A stretch of DNA of 64,000 bases from Roseiarcus sp963809245 (GTDB lineage: Bacteria > Pseudomonadota > Alphaproteobacteria > Rhizobiales > Beijerinckiaceae). Below, in pieces: positions 45,186 to 54,300 of this stretch (position 1 is its first letter; each line of letters starts with the position of its first letter). The stretch covers positions 1 through 64,000 of the forward strand of contig CAWEIU010000003.1 in NCBI GenBank assembly GCA_963809245.1, in the 5' to 3' direction. Made by a program: the position numbers and the translations under genes. The notes below the pieces were generated by a model. It was given only the letters and a program-made list of their open reading frames with translations, was not told where the DNA came from and made no database searches.

Positions 45186-45674
45186 ATGCAACTCGATCCT
45201 CGCGCCCGCGCAGTTTTTCTCGAGGAATTCTTCGCCGCTATCGCCTTGTCGATCCGTTACATATTCAAGCCGAAGGCGACGCTGAACTATCCGCACGAGA
45301 AAGGGCCGCTCTCGCCGCGCTTTCGCGGCGAGCACGCGCTGCGCCGTTATCCCAACGGCGAAGAGCGGTGCATCGCCTGCAAACTGTGCGAGGCGATCTG
45401 CCCGGCCCAGGCGATCACCATCGAGGCGGGGCCACGCCGCAACGACGGCACACGCCGTGCGACGCGCTATGACATCGACATGGTCAAATGCATCTATTGC
45501 GGCATGTGCCAGGAAGCATGCCCGGTCGATGCGATCGTCGAAGGTCCGAACTTCGAGTTCGCCACCGAGACGCGCGAGGAACTCTACTACGACAAGGACC
45601 GCCTGCTTGCGAACGGCGACCGCTGGGAGCGGGAAATCGCAAGAAACCTCCTTGCAGATGCGCCCTATCGCTGA
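45186..45674 (+). CDS. nuoI: stand-alone NuoI-like ferredoxin subunit of complex I
   Basis: The 162-residue protein has the NuoI N-terminus (R-Y-I-F-K-P-K-A-T-L-N-Y-P-H-E-K-G) and two 4Fe-4S motifs with Cys62, 65, 68, 72 and Cys102, 105, 108, 112. It ends E-L-Y-Y-D-K-D-R-L-L-A-N-G-D-R-W-E, like bona fide NuoI. No other nuo gene is nearby. It is therefore either an extra copy of the complex I subunit or belongs to a split nuo set. The ATG at 45186 matches the family start; an upstream in-frame ATG at 45126 would add 20 unrelated residues. Confidence 0.9.
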   Translation: MQLDPRARAVFLEEFFAAIALSIRYIFKPKATLNYPHEKGPLSPRFRGEHALRRYPNGEERCIACKLCEAICPAQAITIEAGPRRNDGTRRATRYDIDMVKCIYCGMCQEACPVDAIVEGPNFEFATETREELYYDKDRLLANGDRWEREIARNLLADAPYR

Positions 45675-45681
45675 AGAGCCG

Positions 45682-46455
45682 TCATTGCGACGTCTCCACG
45701 AGAGATTTGCTCTCCGGCTTGTTCGCGTCCTGGTGAGTTCTCTTCCTCTGGCGACGCCGAGCCGCCAGCAGGTTGAGGCACTCGACCAGCACCGAGAAGG
45801 CCATGGCCGCGTAAATGTATCCGCGCGGCACGTGGAAGCCGAAGCCGTCGGCGGCCAGCACCGTTCCGACAAGCAGCAGGAATGACAGCGCCAGCATCTT
45901 CACCGACGCGTTGCGCTCGATGAAAGAAGCAAGCGGAGGCGCCGCCACCAGCATCACGGCCATCGCCGCCATGATCGCCGCCACCATAACCCAGAGTTGT
46001 TCGGCGACGCCAACAGCAGTGATTACGCTGTCGAGCGAGAACACCACATCGAGCACCGCAATCTGCAGCACCGTGCCGACAAAGCTCACGCTGGCGCCCC
46101 CGTTCCCCGGCGCCTCATCTTCACCGTCGACGGTAAGATGGATTTCTCGCGTACCCTTGAACAAAAGGAACGCCCCGCCGCCAATCAAAATCAGGTCGCG
46201 GCAAGAGAAGTCCCGCCCGCCGAGCGACAGCACGGGTTCCGTCAGATGGATCAGCCAGGCGATGGAGCCGAGCAGCCCCAGCCGCGTTCCGAGCGCCAGC
46301 GCCAAGCCAATCTTGCGCGCGGGCGCCCGCTGCGGCGGCGGCAGCCGACCCGAGAGCAGCGAGAGGAACACCAGATTGTCGATGCCGAGGACGATTTCGA
46401 GCGCCAACAATGTGACGAAGCTCGCCCAGATATGAGGGTCAATCAACCAGATCAT
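45682..46455 (-). CDS. TerC-family integral membrane protein
   Basis: The 257-residue protein has seven or so transmembrane helices. The family's acidic motifs are E-I-V-L-G-I-D-N-L-V-F-L in helix 1 and D-V-V-F-S-L-D-S-V-I-T-A in the second half, separated by a hydrophilic loop with H-L-T-V-D-G-E-D-E. TerC proteins export metals such as manganese. The ATG overlaps the stop of the gene upstream by 4 bp, so the two form an operon. Confidence 0.9.
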   Translation of the reverse strand: MIWLIDPHIWASFVTLLALEIVLGIDNLVFLSLLSGRLPPPQRAPARKIGLALALGTRLGLLGSIAWLIHLTEPVLSLGGRDFSCRDLILIGGGAFLLFKGTREIHLTVDGEDEAPGNGGASVSFVGTVLQIAVLDVVFSLDSVITAVGVAEQLWVMVAAIMAAMAVMLVAAPPLASFIERNASVKMLALSFLLLVGTVLAADGFGFHVPRGYIYAAMAFSVLVECLNLLAARRRQRKRTHQDANKPESKSLVETSQ

Positions 46456-46823
46456 AGCGAGTTACCGGACTTCACCTTTGGACGCTGCATCAACGGGCCT
46501 CTCGAGGGCGAGCCCATCCAGTTCGGATGGTTGCGCTCGATCCAGAGTAGGACGCGGTCTGCTCCCCGCCGCAACGGTCTCACGTCCTCCGCCAATAGCA
46601 TCAAGCCGAGCGGCAACATCCATAAACCAAGGATGGGGAGAATGCTGAACACGCCGCCGAGGATCAACAGCAAGCTGGCGGGAATCCGGACCCAGCGCGC
46701 CGTTGGCAGGCGGAGCCAGCGCACAATGCCTTGCAGGCGATCTGGCAGGCGCTGAATGAGCAGCTCCAGGCGCCGCTCCCGGACGTGATTGTCGTTGTCG
46801 ACACGCAAGACGCGGCTCCTCAC
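46452..46823 (-). CDS. small membrane protein annotated in relatives as tryptophan-synthase-beta-like
   Basis: About 123 residues from a GTG start. The central helix pair (P-A-S-L-L-L-I-L-G-G-V-F-S-I-L-P-I-L-G-L-W-M-L-P-L-G-L) is followed by L-L-A-E-D-V-R-P-L-R-R and W-I-E-R-N-H-P-N-W. This is a conserved short membrane protein of proteobacteria whose historic name does not reflect a known enzyme activity. It is translationally coupled to terC. The start is uncertain, since the frame stays open far upstream. Confidence 0.65.
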   Translation of the reverse strand: MRSRVLRVDNDNHVRERRLELLIQRLPDRLQGIVRWLRLPTARWVRIPASLLLILGGVFSILPILGLWMLPLGLMLLAEDVRPLRRGADRVLLWIERNHPNWMGSPSRGPLMQRPKVKSGNSL

Positions 46824-47234
46824 AAGCTGGCCGTTGGCGCAACACGTTGCCTCGTCAGTCGAATCGGGGGAGGGGCTGAAACCGATGGGCCCCGCGAAAC
46901 GACTCCACCCAAACAGCGCTGGTCTGGGACACGTCGATCCGACATCACGAGGTACGACGACATTTGTCGTCTGCCTCGTCAGAGGGGCCCGCATCAACGA
47001 TCGGTGATATGGGAAGCTTCGGAGGTCAATCAAGAGAGGGTTGCCGGTCGGACGTTTCTCTTCGCCGCCCCTCGTCAAGGGGCGCCAGCGCCCGACCGAA
47101 CGCGCCCGCCAAAGTCGCCCTCTCGTCGTCCTTGCAAGCCACTCCTGAAGGCGCTCCGAATCGCCCATGGACGCCGGAAACGGCTTGATCGACACGCCGG
47201 TGAAATGTCGAGACGTTTGCAACGCGCGATAAGC
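46824..47234. other. gene-free gap with a nested palindrome
   Basis: Open frames here look random. One striking element is a 33-bp imperfect palindrome at 46947-46979: acgagg, 3 bases, gacgaca, tt, tgtcgtc, 2 bases, cctcgt. It could be a hairpin RNA or a repressor site. No T-run follows. Confidence 0.45.
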
Positions 47235-47981
47235 TTAGCGACGCAATTCTTGCCCTGAGCCTCGCCGCGCGACCCAAGCGCCCCAAAACAAGCTGGAGAA
47301 AAAACGCAAGGGCGGATCAAAGCCACTGTCGTGCAAGAGCGCAGCCACTGCCTCTTCGGAGTGAGGCGGGTCGGCGCCTTGCAGGATCTTGGCCCGTTTG
47401 GCGAGGACTTCCTCAGGACCTGCTCCTTGCTGACGCCAGCGCTCGCCCCAAGCTGCCAGAAGGAGCGGTTGACTGGCATAGGAGCGATGATTGCCTGCGA
47501 GCACCAGAGGCGCGCCGGGTTTCAGACGTAGGGCCAGCGAGTGCAAAATTGCGCGCTTGGCCTCGTCCCCTGGCAGATGGTGCAACACCCCGATCAGCGT
47601 GGCGGCGTCGAAGCGTTCATCCATTGGCAGATCATCCACGACGCCGAGCACCACATCGGTTCGCTCCAGAAGCCCTTGCTCCCTGAGGCGGATCACAGCC
47701 AAATCCATCATGGGTCGGGATGGATCAACCGCGGTAAAGCGCCAAAGCGGCTCCAACGCAGAGGCAGTGACGATCTCTTTTGCACCACCGCCGGCTCCGG
47801 CGATCAGAACGCGCGCCGAGGACCCGCTTCCGAGCGTGGCCGCCAAGACGCAGGCTGCAAGTTCGTGACAGGCATCGTAGCCCGCCAAAGCGATGCGGCT
47901 TTGCTGCTCGTATTCGCCGGCTCTGGAAGCGTCGAACTTTTGGGCCGGATCAGTTGACGCGCTCAAAACTGGTCTCCACAT
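47235..47981 (-). CDS. class I SAM-dependent methyltransferase
   Basis: The 248-residue protein has motif I A-R-V-L-I-A-G-A-G-G-G-A-K-E-I, an acidic strand-2 end (F-T-A-V-D-P-S) and motif IV F-D-A-A-T-L-I-G-V-L-H-H-L-P. These are the features of a small-molecule methyltransferase (Methyltransf_12/25 type). The ATG at 47981 gives a normal length; upstream frame content is non-coding. The substrate is unknown. Confidence 0.8.
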   Translation of the reverse strand: MWRPVLSASTDPAQKFDASRAGEYEQQSRIALAGYDACHELAACVLAATLGSGSSARVLIAGAGGGAKEIVTASALEPLWRFTAVDPSRPMMDLAVIRLREQGLLERTDVVLGVVDDLPMDERFDAATLIGVLHHLPGDEAKRAILHSLALRLKPGAPLVLAGNHRSYASQPLLLAAWGERWRQQGAGPEEVLAKRAKILQGADPPHSEEAVAALLHDSGFDPPLRFFSSLFWGAWVARRGSGQELRR

Positions 47982-48060
47982 ATGACGTTGGGTTATTATG
48001 GCATGCGCATGGACGCGTGTCGTCGCGGGCAGCTTGGGGTAACGCGCTTGCGTCCTCGCG

Positions 48061-48825
48061 CTACGGCTTCGGCGCCGCAAGGGTCGCGTCGTCCTTCGCC
48101 ACCAGGACATAGCCGCGCGTCTTGCCGTCGTTGGACGGATCGGGCGTGTTCATCGCAGCGAAGAGGTCGGACACCTTCACCCAGACCGGCGGATATTTGT
48201 AGCGCGCGACATCCATGATCAGGAACCTGTCCGCCTTTTCGTCATAGGCGGCGAGCGGCGAAATATGGCCGCCCGCCTGTTGCCCGAGCGACTTGCGGAG
48301 ATAGTTGACGATGACGAAGTGATCCGTCGCGCCGAGCGCGGCGCGCGCGGCGGCGCGAAACGCTTCGAGTCCGCCGTCGGCGGCATGATGGACTTCGGCG
48401 CGAACGGAGCGCAACGACAGGATGGCGCCGAGCTGATCGAGCGTCATGCCTTGGCGGGCGAGGAGATCGCGCGGCAACACGGCGTCGGTGCCTTCGTCGA
48501 GAACGTTGTCCTGCGTGAAGGTATGGTATGGCTGAAATTCCGGGGTCGACGGCGCCGAAACGCGGAGCGCATTCAAAACCATGACCATGCTGGCCACGCC
48601 GCAATAGGCTTGCGTCTTCTGAGTCAGGAAATTGATAGAGATCGGGAAATAGGCTTCGAGAGCGCCGCTCTCGAGCAGATATCTTTCGCCTTCGGGAGAG
48701 CTAAGGTCGACGAGCCCAGGCGAAAGCGGCAGGCTGTCGGCCAACGCCTGGGATGTCGCGAGCGAAGCGCCGGCTGTCGCCAGAGAGATGACGAGCAGGA
48801 CCGATCGAAAGAGGCGTTTCGACAT
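48061..48825 (-). CDS. periplasmic phytochelatin-synthase-like peptidase
   Basis: The 254-residue product has a signal peptide (S-V-L-L-V-I-S-L-A-T-A, cleavage near A-L-A). The phytochelatin-synthase/papain-like catalytic triad follows: Cys75 in Q-A-Y-C-G-V-A-S, His187 in G-G-H-I-S-P-L-A-A-Y-D and Asp205 in I-M-D-V-A-R-Y-K-Y-P. The short form without the C-terminal metal-sensing domain is like bacterial homologues that mainly remove the glycine from glutathione. The segment Y-K-Y-P-P-V-W-V is a family signature. It is divergent from the amine oxidase gene. Confidence 0.88.
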   Translation of the reverse strand: MSKRLFRSVLLVISLATAGASLATSQALADSLPLSPGLVDLSSPEGERYLLESGALEAYFPISINFLTQKTQAYCGVASMVMVLNALRVSAPSTPEFQPYHTFTQDNVLDEGTDAVLPRDLLARQGMTLDQLGAILSLRSVRAEVHHAADGGLEAFRAAARAALGATDHFVIVNYLRKSLGQQAGGHISPLAAYDEKADRFLIMDVARYKYPPVWVKVSDLFAAMNTPDPSNDGKTRGYVLVAKDDATLAAPKP

Positions 48826-49013
48826 CGTCTGCCTTACCTTCTCCAGAAGGCCCGCTTGCGCCAGTGACTTGGGCGACTGCGGCTCGGCAACTTGCCCTGT
48901 CCAGGGGTCTCAGGCAAGCTTGCGCCGCGCCAGCGCATGGCCGATCCGGTTTCCCCGTTTCGGCCGCCCGGGCGTCGCATGACTTTTCCCTACTAGGCTC
49001 ATTGGACTTCAAA

Positions 49014-50612
49014 ATGGCGGACCCGGCGAAGCAATCCTTAAGCCGGCGCAGGCTCTTCGAACTCGTCGGCGCTCACGTGGGCGCCGGCGCCGCCTACCAG
49101 CTCATGACGAGCCTTGGCTTCGCGTCTGAGTCTCCGTATCGCGGCCCGATCAGGCTCGAGGGCGATCCCAAAGGCGCTTCGGTCGTCATCCTGGGCGCGG
49201 GCCTCGCCGGCATGACGGCGGCGATCGAACTCGGCAAGGCCGGCTACAAGGTCCAGGTCCTCGAGTACAATCTGCGTCCTGGCGGAAGGAATTGGACCCT
49301 CAGAGGCGGCGAGGTCTATACGGAACTCGGCGGAGCGACACAGCGCTGCGAATTTGACGCGGGTCTCTACCTCAATCCCGGCCCTTGGCGCATTCCCTAT
49401 CATCATCATGCGCTCTTGGACTATTGCCGGCGGTTCGGCGTCGCCCTCGAGCCGTTCATCCAGCTCAACCACAACGCCTTCTTGCATTCCACAGGGGCAT
49501 TCGGCGGCAAGCCGCAACGCATTCGCGACATCAAGGCGGACTTCGACGGCGGCGTCTCCGAACTGCTCGCCAAAGCGACCCGCAAAGGGGCGCTCGACGA
49601 CGCCGTGTCGCGTGAAGATCAGGAAATCCTGCTCGAGGCGTTGCGCGCGCTGGGCGCGCTCGACAAGGACTTTCGCTACAGGATCGGCGACGTCTCTGCG
49701 GAGCATCGCGGCTACAGCAGGGATCCGGGAGGCGGCCTCAGCGCTCGCCCAACCTTCAGCGAACCGATCGGCGTCCATGAGATTCTGACCTCGCGGCTAT
49801 GGCGAGGCTTGCAGAGCTTTGCGCTGTACGACTTCCAGACGACGATGTTTCAACCGGTCGGGGGAATGGGCAGGATCGGCGAGGCGTTCGCGCGGCAGAT
49901 TCCAAACATGATTCGCTATGGCGCCAAGGTGACGGCGATCAAACAAGACGACAAAGGTGTGACGATCGCATTCGAGGATCAGACCGCGAGCGATCGAGCG
50001 CAAGAATTGAGAGCGGACTGGTGCCTTTGCACTTTGCCGCTCAGCATCTTGAGCCAGCTTCCGCTCAACGTCTCCGCGCCGATGCAGGCGGCGATCGAGG
50101 CGGTGCCTTATGCGCCGGCGACCAAGTTCGGATTGCAGTTCCGCCGGCGCTTCTGGGAGGAAGACGAGCACATCTTCGGCGGCATCTCCTACACAGACCT
50201 TCCCATCCGCCAGATCTCCTATCCGAGCGCCGGGCTCAACGCTGGCGGCAAAGGCGTCCTGCTAGGAGGCTACACGTTCGGCGGAGCGAACTCCTACGAG
50301 TTCGCGGCGATGTCACCTGCGGAGCGGGTCCAGCGCGCGGTCGATTACGGCGCGCAAATTCATCCGCAATATCGCGGGGAGTTCGAAAACGGCGTGGCGG
50401 TCGCGTGGCACCGCGTGCCCTTCACGCTCGGCTGCGCCGGCGATTGGTCGGATGAGGCGAGACGCGAGCACTACGACAATCTTTGCCAGATCGATGGCCG
50501 GATCGCGCTGGCGGGCGAACATGCTTCGTTCATCCCCGCCTGGCAGGAGGGCGCCATCCTGTCCTCGCTCGACGCAATCCAGCGCCTCCACAAACGCGTT
50601 CTCGCTTCATGA
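49014..50612 (+). CDS. flavin monoamine-oxidase-family protein with Tat-like N-terminus
   Basis: The 532-residue protein has S-R-R-R-L-F-E-L at 10-17 (twin-arginine-like) and an ADP-binding fold V-V-I-L-G-A-G-L-A-G-M-T-A-A at 57-70, with E-L-G-G-A-T-Q and L-R-P-G-G-R-N-W-T. The C-terminal flavin segment is A-G-E-H-A-S-F-I-P-A-W-Q-E-G-A-I. It probably oxidises an amine. The gene overlaps a cytochrome c gene by 4 bp, which suggests that electrons go to cytochrome c instead of oxygen. The ATG at 49014 is chosen because the upstream frame is not conserved in style. Confidence 0.87.
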   Translation: MADPAKQSLSRRRLFELVGAHVGAGAAYQLMTSLGFASESPYRGPIRLEGDPKGASVVILGAGLAGMTAAIELGKAGYKVQVLEYNLRPGGRNWTLRGGEVYTELGGATQRCEFDAGLYLNPGPWRIPYHHHALLDYCRRFGVALEPFIQLNHNAFLHSTGAFGGKPQRIRDIKADFDGGVSELLAKATRKGALDDAVSREDQEILLEALRALGALDKDFRYRIGDVSAEHRGYSRDPGGGLSARPTFSEPIGVHEILTSRLWRGLQSFALYDFQTTMFQPVGGMGRIGEAFARQIPNMIRYGAKVTAIKQDDKGVTIAFEDQTASDRAQELRADWCLCTLPLSILSQLPLNVSAPMQAAIEAVPYAPATKFGLQFRRRFWEEDEHIFGGISYTDLPIRQISYPSAGLNAGGKGVLLGGYTFGGANSYEFAAMSPAERVQRAVDYGAQIHPQYRGEFENGVAVAWHRVPFTLGCAGDWSDEARREHYDNLCQIDGRIALAGEHASFIPAWQEGAILSSLDAIQRLHKRVLAS

Positions 50613-51049
50613 CGACGACGTTCCGCCACCAATTCGGCGCCACGCTTGCGCTGACCTTTGCGATAGCGTTCGGGGCGCCACTCCGCGCGGCGGAGACGTC
50701 GGGCGACGCTTCCGCGATGAGCCGTGGCTGGACGTTCGACGAGCCGGGTGGCGAGGCGCTCTTCGCCCATGTCTGCGCGGCCTGCCATCAGGCCGACGCT
50801 CGCGGCGCGATCGGCGCCGGCGCCTATCCCGCGCTCGCCGCGGACGCGAATCTCGCCTCAAAGGATTATGTGCTGGAGCTTCTGCTCGAAGGGCGAGGGG
50901 CCATGCCGCCGGTCGGGCGCATGATGAGCGACGCGCAGATCGCCGACGTGATCAACTACGTGCGCGGCCATTTCGGCAACGCATACGCCGACGCGATCTC
51001 GCCCTCGGAGGTTGCGGCGGCGCGAGCGGCGGCAAAAGCGGAGCCTTGA
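50609..51049 (+). CDS. periplasmic c-type cytochrome, partner of the amine oxidase
   Basis: The 146-residue product has a signal peptide (L-A-L-T-F-A-I-A-F-G-A-P-L-R-A-A) and one haem site, C56-A-A-C59-H60, with the likely axial Met99 in G-A-M-P-P-V-G-R. It is a class I mono-haem cytochrome (cytochrome_CBB3 type). It starts inside the stop of the amine oxidase gene, so the two are made together. Probable role: electron acceptor for the flavoenzyme in the periplasm. Confidence 0.88.
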   Translation: MTTTFRHQFGATLALTFAIAFGAPLRAAETSGDASAMSRGWTFDEPGGEALFAHVCAACHQADARGAIGAGAYPALAADANLASKDYVLELLLEGRGAMPPVGRMMSDAQIADVINYVRGHFGNAYADAISPSEVAAARAAAKAEP

Positions 51050-51355
51050 CGGTGTAACCGAGCCGGAAGCGGAATGGGCAATTTCCGGAAGACAAGAAAC
51101 GAAAGCGGACGTGCGACGCGCGCATCGAACGGAGCATAGTTCGAAGAAGAAGCGCCGCGCCACGTAAGCACGCGCCCGCCGACGAGGAACGGCGGCATTT
51201 ACGAAGCCGAGAATGAGCAAGCCCCCGGGACCAGCAGACGTCGTATTGCCGCCTCGTGAGTGCTACACTTCCTCTTTGAACGGTTTCTCGAGCCACCCTC
51301 TGAGAGCAGTTCCTCGGCCCCATGGTGGCCACTGACTTGGCGGGGGATCCCGCAG
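51050..51355. other. gap upstream of the multidomain kinase
   Basis: No gene is supported here. An in-frame ATG at 51260 exists for the following kinase, but the 32 extra residues look non-coding. The promoter must lie in this gap; no consensus is clear. Confidence 0.4.
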
Positions 51356-54300
51356 ATGAATCCGTCCTCTTGGTTCGGCGCTAGTGGAGATAGCGGTCTC
51401 CAGGTCTTATGGGAGAACGATGAACTCGTCTTCTGCAGAAGAGAGACCCAGGCCGACGGTCGTCGGGCCTCCGTGCTGGTCGTGCTGCCCGCCGCGGAGC
51501 ATCCGACATCAGCCACCGTCGATCGTCTTGCTCACGAATACGGATTGAAGGACGAGTTGAACGGGGCATGGGCGGTGCGACCGCTCGAGCTCGTCCGCGA
51601 ACGCGGTCGGATCATGCTGCTGCTCGAGGATACCCGCAGCGAGCCGCTGGACCGATTGCTCGGGGGGATGGCGATGGAGGCGCCGAGCTTTCTGCGCCTC
51701 GCCATCGCGATCGTTGCGGCCCTCACACAGGTCCACCGGCGCGGCCTCGTCCACAAGGACATCAAGCCGGGCAATATCCTGGTAGACCGCGACACCGGAG
51801 AGGTCAGGCTCACCGGCTTTGGCATTGCTTCGCGTCTGCCGCGCGAACGGCAGGAGCCTGCGCCGCCGGAATCGATCGCGGGCACGCTCGCCTATATGGC
51901 GCCCGAACAGACCGGCCGGATGAACCGGTCGATTGACGCCCGCAGCGACCTCTACGCCCTCGGCGTGACGTTCTACCAGATGATCACCGGCTCGCTGCCG
52001 TTCACCGCGGCCAATCCCATGGAGTGGGTCCACTGCCATATCGCCAGAAAGCCGCCGCCGCCAAACGAGCGGCTGGAGACTGTGCCGGTCGCGGTCTCCG
52101 CCGTCATCCTCAAGCTGCTCGCCAAGAGCGCCGAGGAGCGCTACCAGACGGCGGCGGGCCTGGAGCGCGACCTCCAGCGCTGCCTTGCCGCCTGGGAGGC
52201 TCGTCGGACCATCGACGCCTTCCCGCTGGGCCAACACGACACGTCCGACCAGCTCGTGATTCCTCAGAAGCTGTACGGGCGAGAGCGCGAGATCGGCGCC
52301 TTGCTCGCCGCCTTCGACCGCGTCGTAACCACCGACCGGCCGGAGCTTGTGCTCGTCTCCGGCTATTCCGGCATCGGCAAATCCGCCGTCGTCAATGAGC
52401 TGCACAAGGCGCTGGTGCCGCCGCGCGGCCTTTTCGCCTCCGGCAAGTTCGATCAGTACAAGCGCGACATCCCCTATGCGACGCTGGCGCAAGCGCTTCA
52501 GGGCCTGATCCGCCCGCTTCTGGGCAAAAGCGACGCCGAGTTGGCCGGCTGGCGCGACGCTCTTGTGGACGCGCTGGGCCCGAACGGACGGCTTATGATC
52601 GAGCTGGTCCCCGAATTGAAGCTCCTCATCGGAGAGCAACCGTCGGTCGTGGAGCTTCCCCCACAGCAGGCGCAAAGTCGTCTCCAACTGGTGCTTCGGC
52701 GGTTTCTGGGCGCTTTCGCGCGGCCCGAACATCCGCTGGCGCTTTTCCTCGACGATTTGCAATGGCTCGACGCGGCGACGCTCGACATGCTCGCGGACCT
52801 GTTGATCCAGCCGGACGTGCAGCGGCTGCTGGTGATCGGCGCCTATCGGGACAACGAAGTCGATTCGCTCCATCCACTGACGCGCAAGCTCAGCGCGATC
52901 CGCGAAGCGGGGGCATTGATCGAGGAGATTCGCCTGGAACCGCTCGCCCGAGACGATCTGGGGCGGCTCGTTGCGGATACGCTCAGCTGCGTGCCGCGCC
53001 GCGCCGGCCCGCTCGCGCAGTTGATACACGAGAAGACGGGGGGCAATCCGTTTTTCGCCATCCAGTTCATTTCTGAGCTCGCCGAAGAGGGCCTGCTCCA
53101 CTTCGATTATGACGCGGCGCGCTGGCGCTGGGAGCTCGATCGCATTCGCGCAAAGCGGTACAGCGACAATGTGGTGGACCTCATGGTCGGGAAATTGACC
53201 CGCCTGGCCGCCACCACCCAGTCCGCGTTGAAAGAGCTCGCCTGCCTCGGCAACATCGCCGAGACCTCGCTGCTTTCGATCGTGCTGGGGAAGTCGGACG
53301 AGGACGTCCGTTCGGATATCTGGGACGCCGTTCGACTGGAGTTGGTCGAGCAAACGGGAGGCTCGTACAAGTTCGTCCACGACCGCGTTCAGGAGGCGGC
53401 GTATTCCCTCATACCCGAGAATGCGCGCGCCTCGACGCATCTGCGGATCGGCAGGCTGCTCGTGGCGCATACGCCCAGCGAAAAGCGCGAAGAGGCCATC
53501 TTTGAAATCGTCAATCAGCTCAACCGCGGCGCCGCCTTGATCGATGCGCAGGACGAGCGCGAGCAGTTGGCCGAACTCAACCTGCTCGCGGGCCAGCGGG
53601 CCAAGGCCACGACCGCCTACGCCTCGGCGCTCACCTATCTGACTGCAGGCGAGGCCCTGTTGCCGGAGAACCCGTGGGAGCGCCGGCATGAGCTCACCTT
53701 CGCGCTGGCGCTGCACCGGGGCGAATGCGAGTTCCTGACCGGCGCGCTGGCGCAGGCGGAGCAGCGCTTGGAGGCGCTGTCGTGGCGCGCCGCCGATACG
53801 GTGGAGCGAGCCACGGTCGCGGGCTTGCGCGCCGATCTGTACACGACCCTCGACCAGGGCAGCCGCGCCATTGCCGTCGGTCTCGACTACCTCCGGCATC
53901 TGGGCGTCGATTGGTCGCCACATCCAACCGAAGAGGAGGCGCGCCGCGAGTACGAGCGGATCTGGTCGCAGCTCGGCGGCCGCACGATCGAGTTGCTGAT
54001 CGAACTGCCGATGATGAGCGACCCGGCGTCGCTGGCGACGCTGGACGTTCTGGCCAAGATCGGGCCGCCTGCATGCTATACGGATGCGAACCTGGTTGCC
54101 CTGATCACCTGCCGGGCGGTCAATCTCAGCCTCGAGCGCGGCAATTGCGACGCTTCGTGCAGCGCCTATGTACGGCTATCCATGATCGGCGGCCCGATCT
54201 TCGGTGATTATCGGACCGCCGCATATCGCTTCGGTCAGCTCGGCTATGACCTCGTGGAGCAACGCGGACTCACACGCTCCCAGCCCAGGACCTATATGGA

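Noticed and set aside
46824..47222. N-terminal extension of the small membrane protein upstream of terC
   Set aside because: The frame is open but the translation is Arg/Pro/Ser-rich and unlike the family; the GTG at 46823 fits better.
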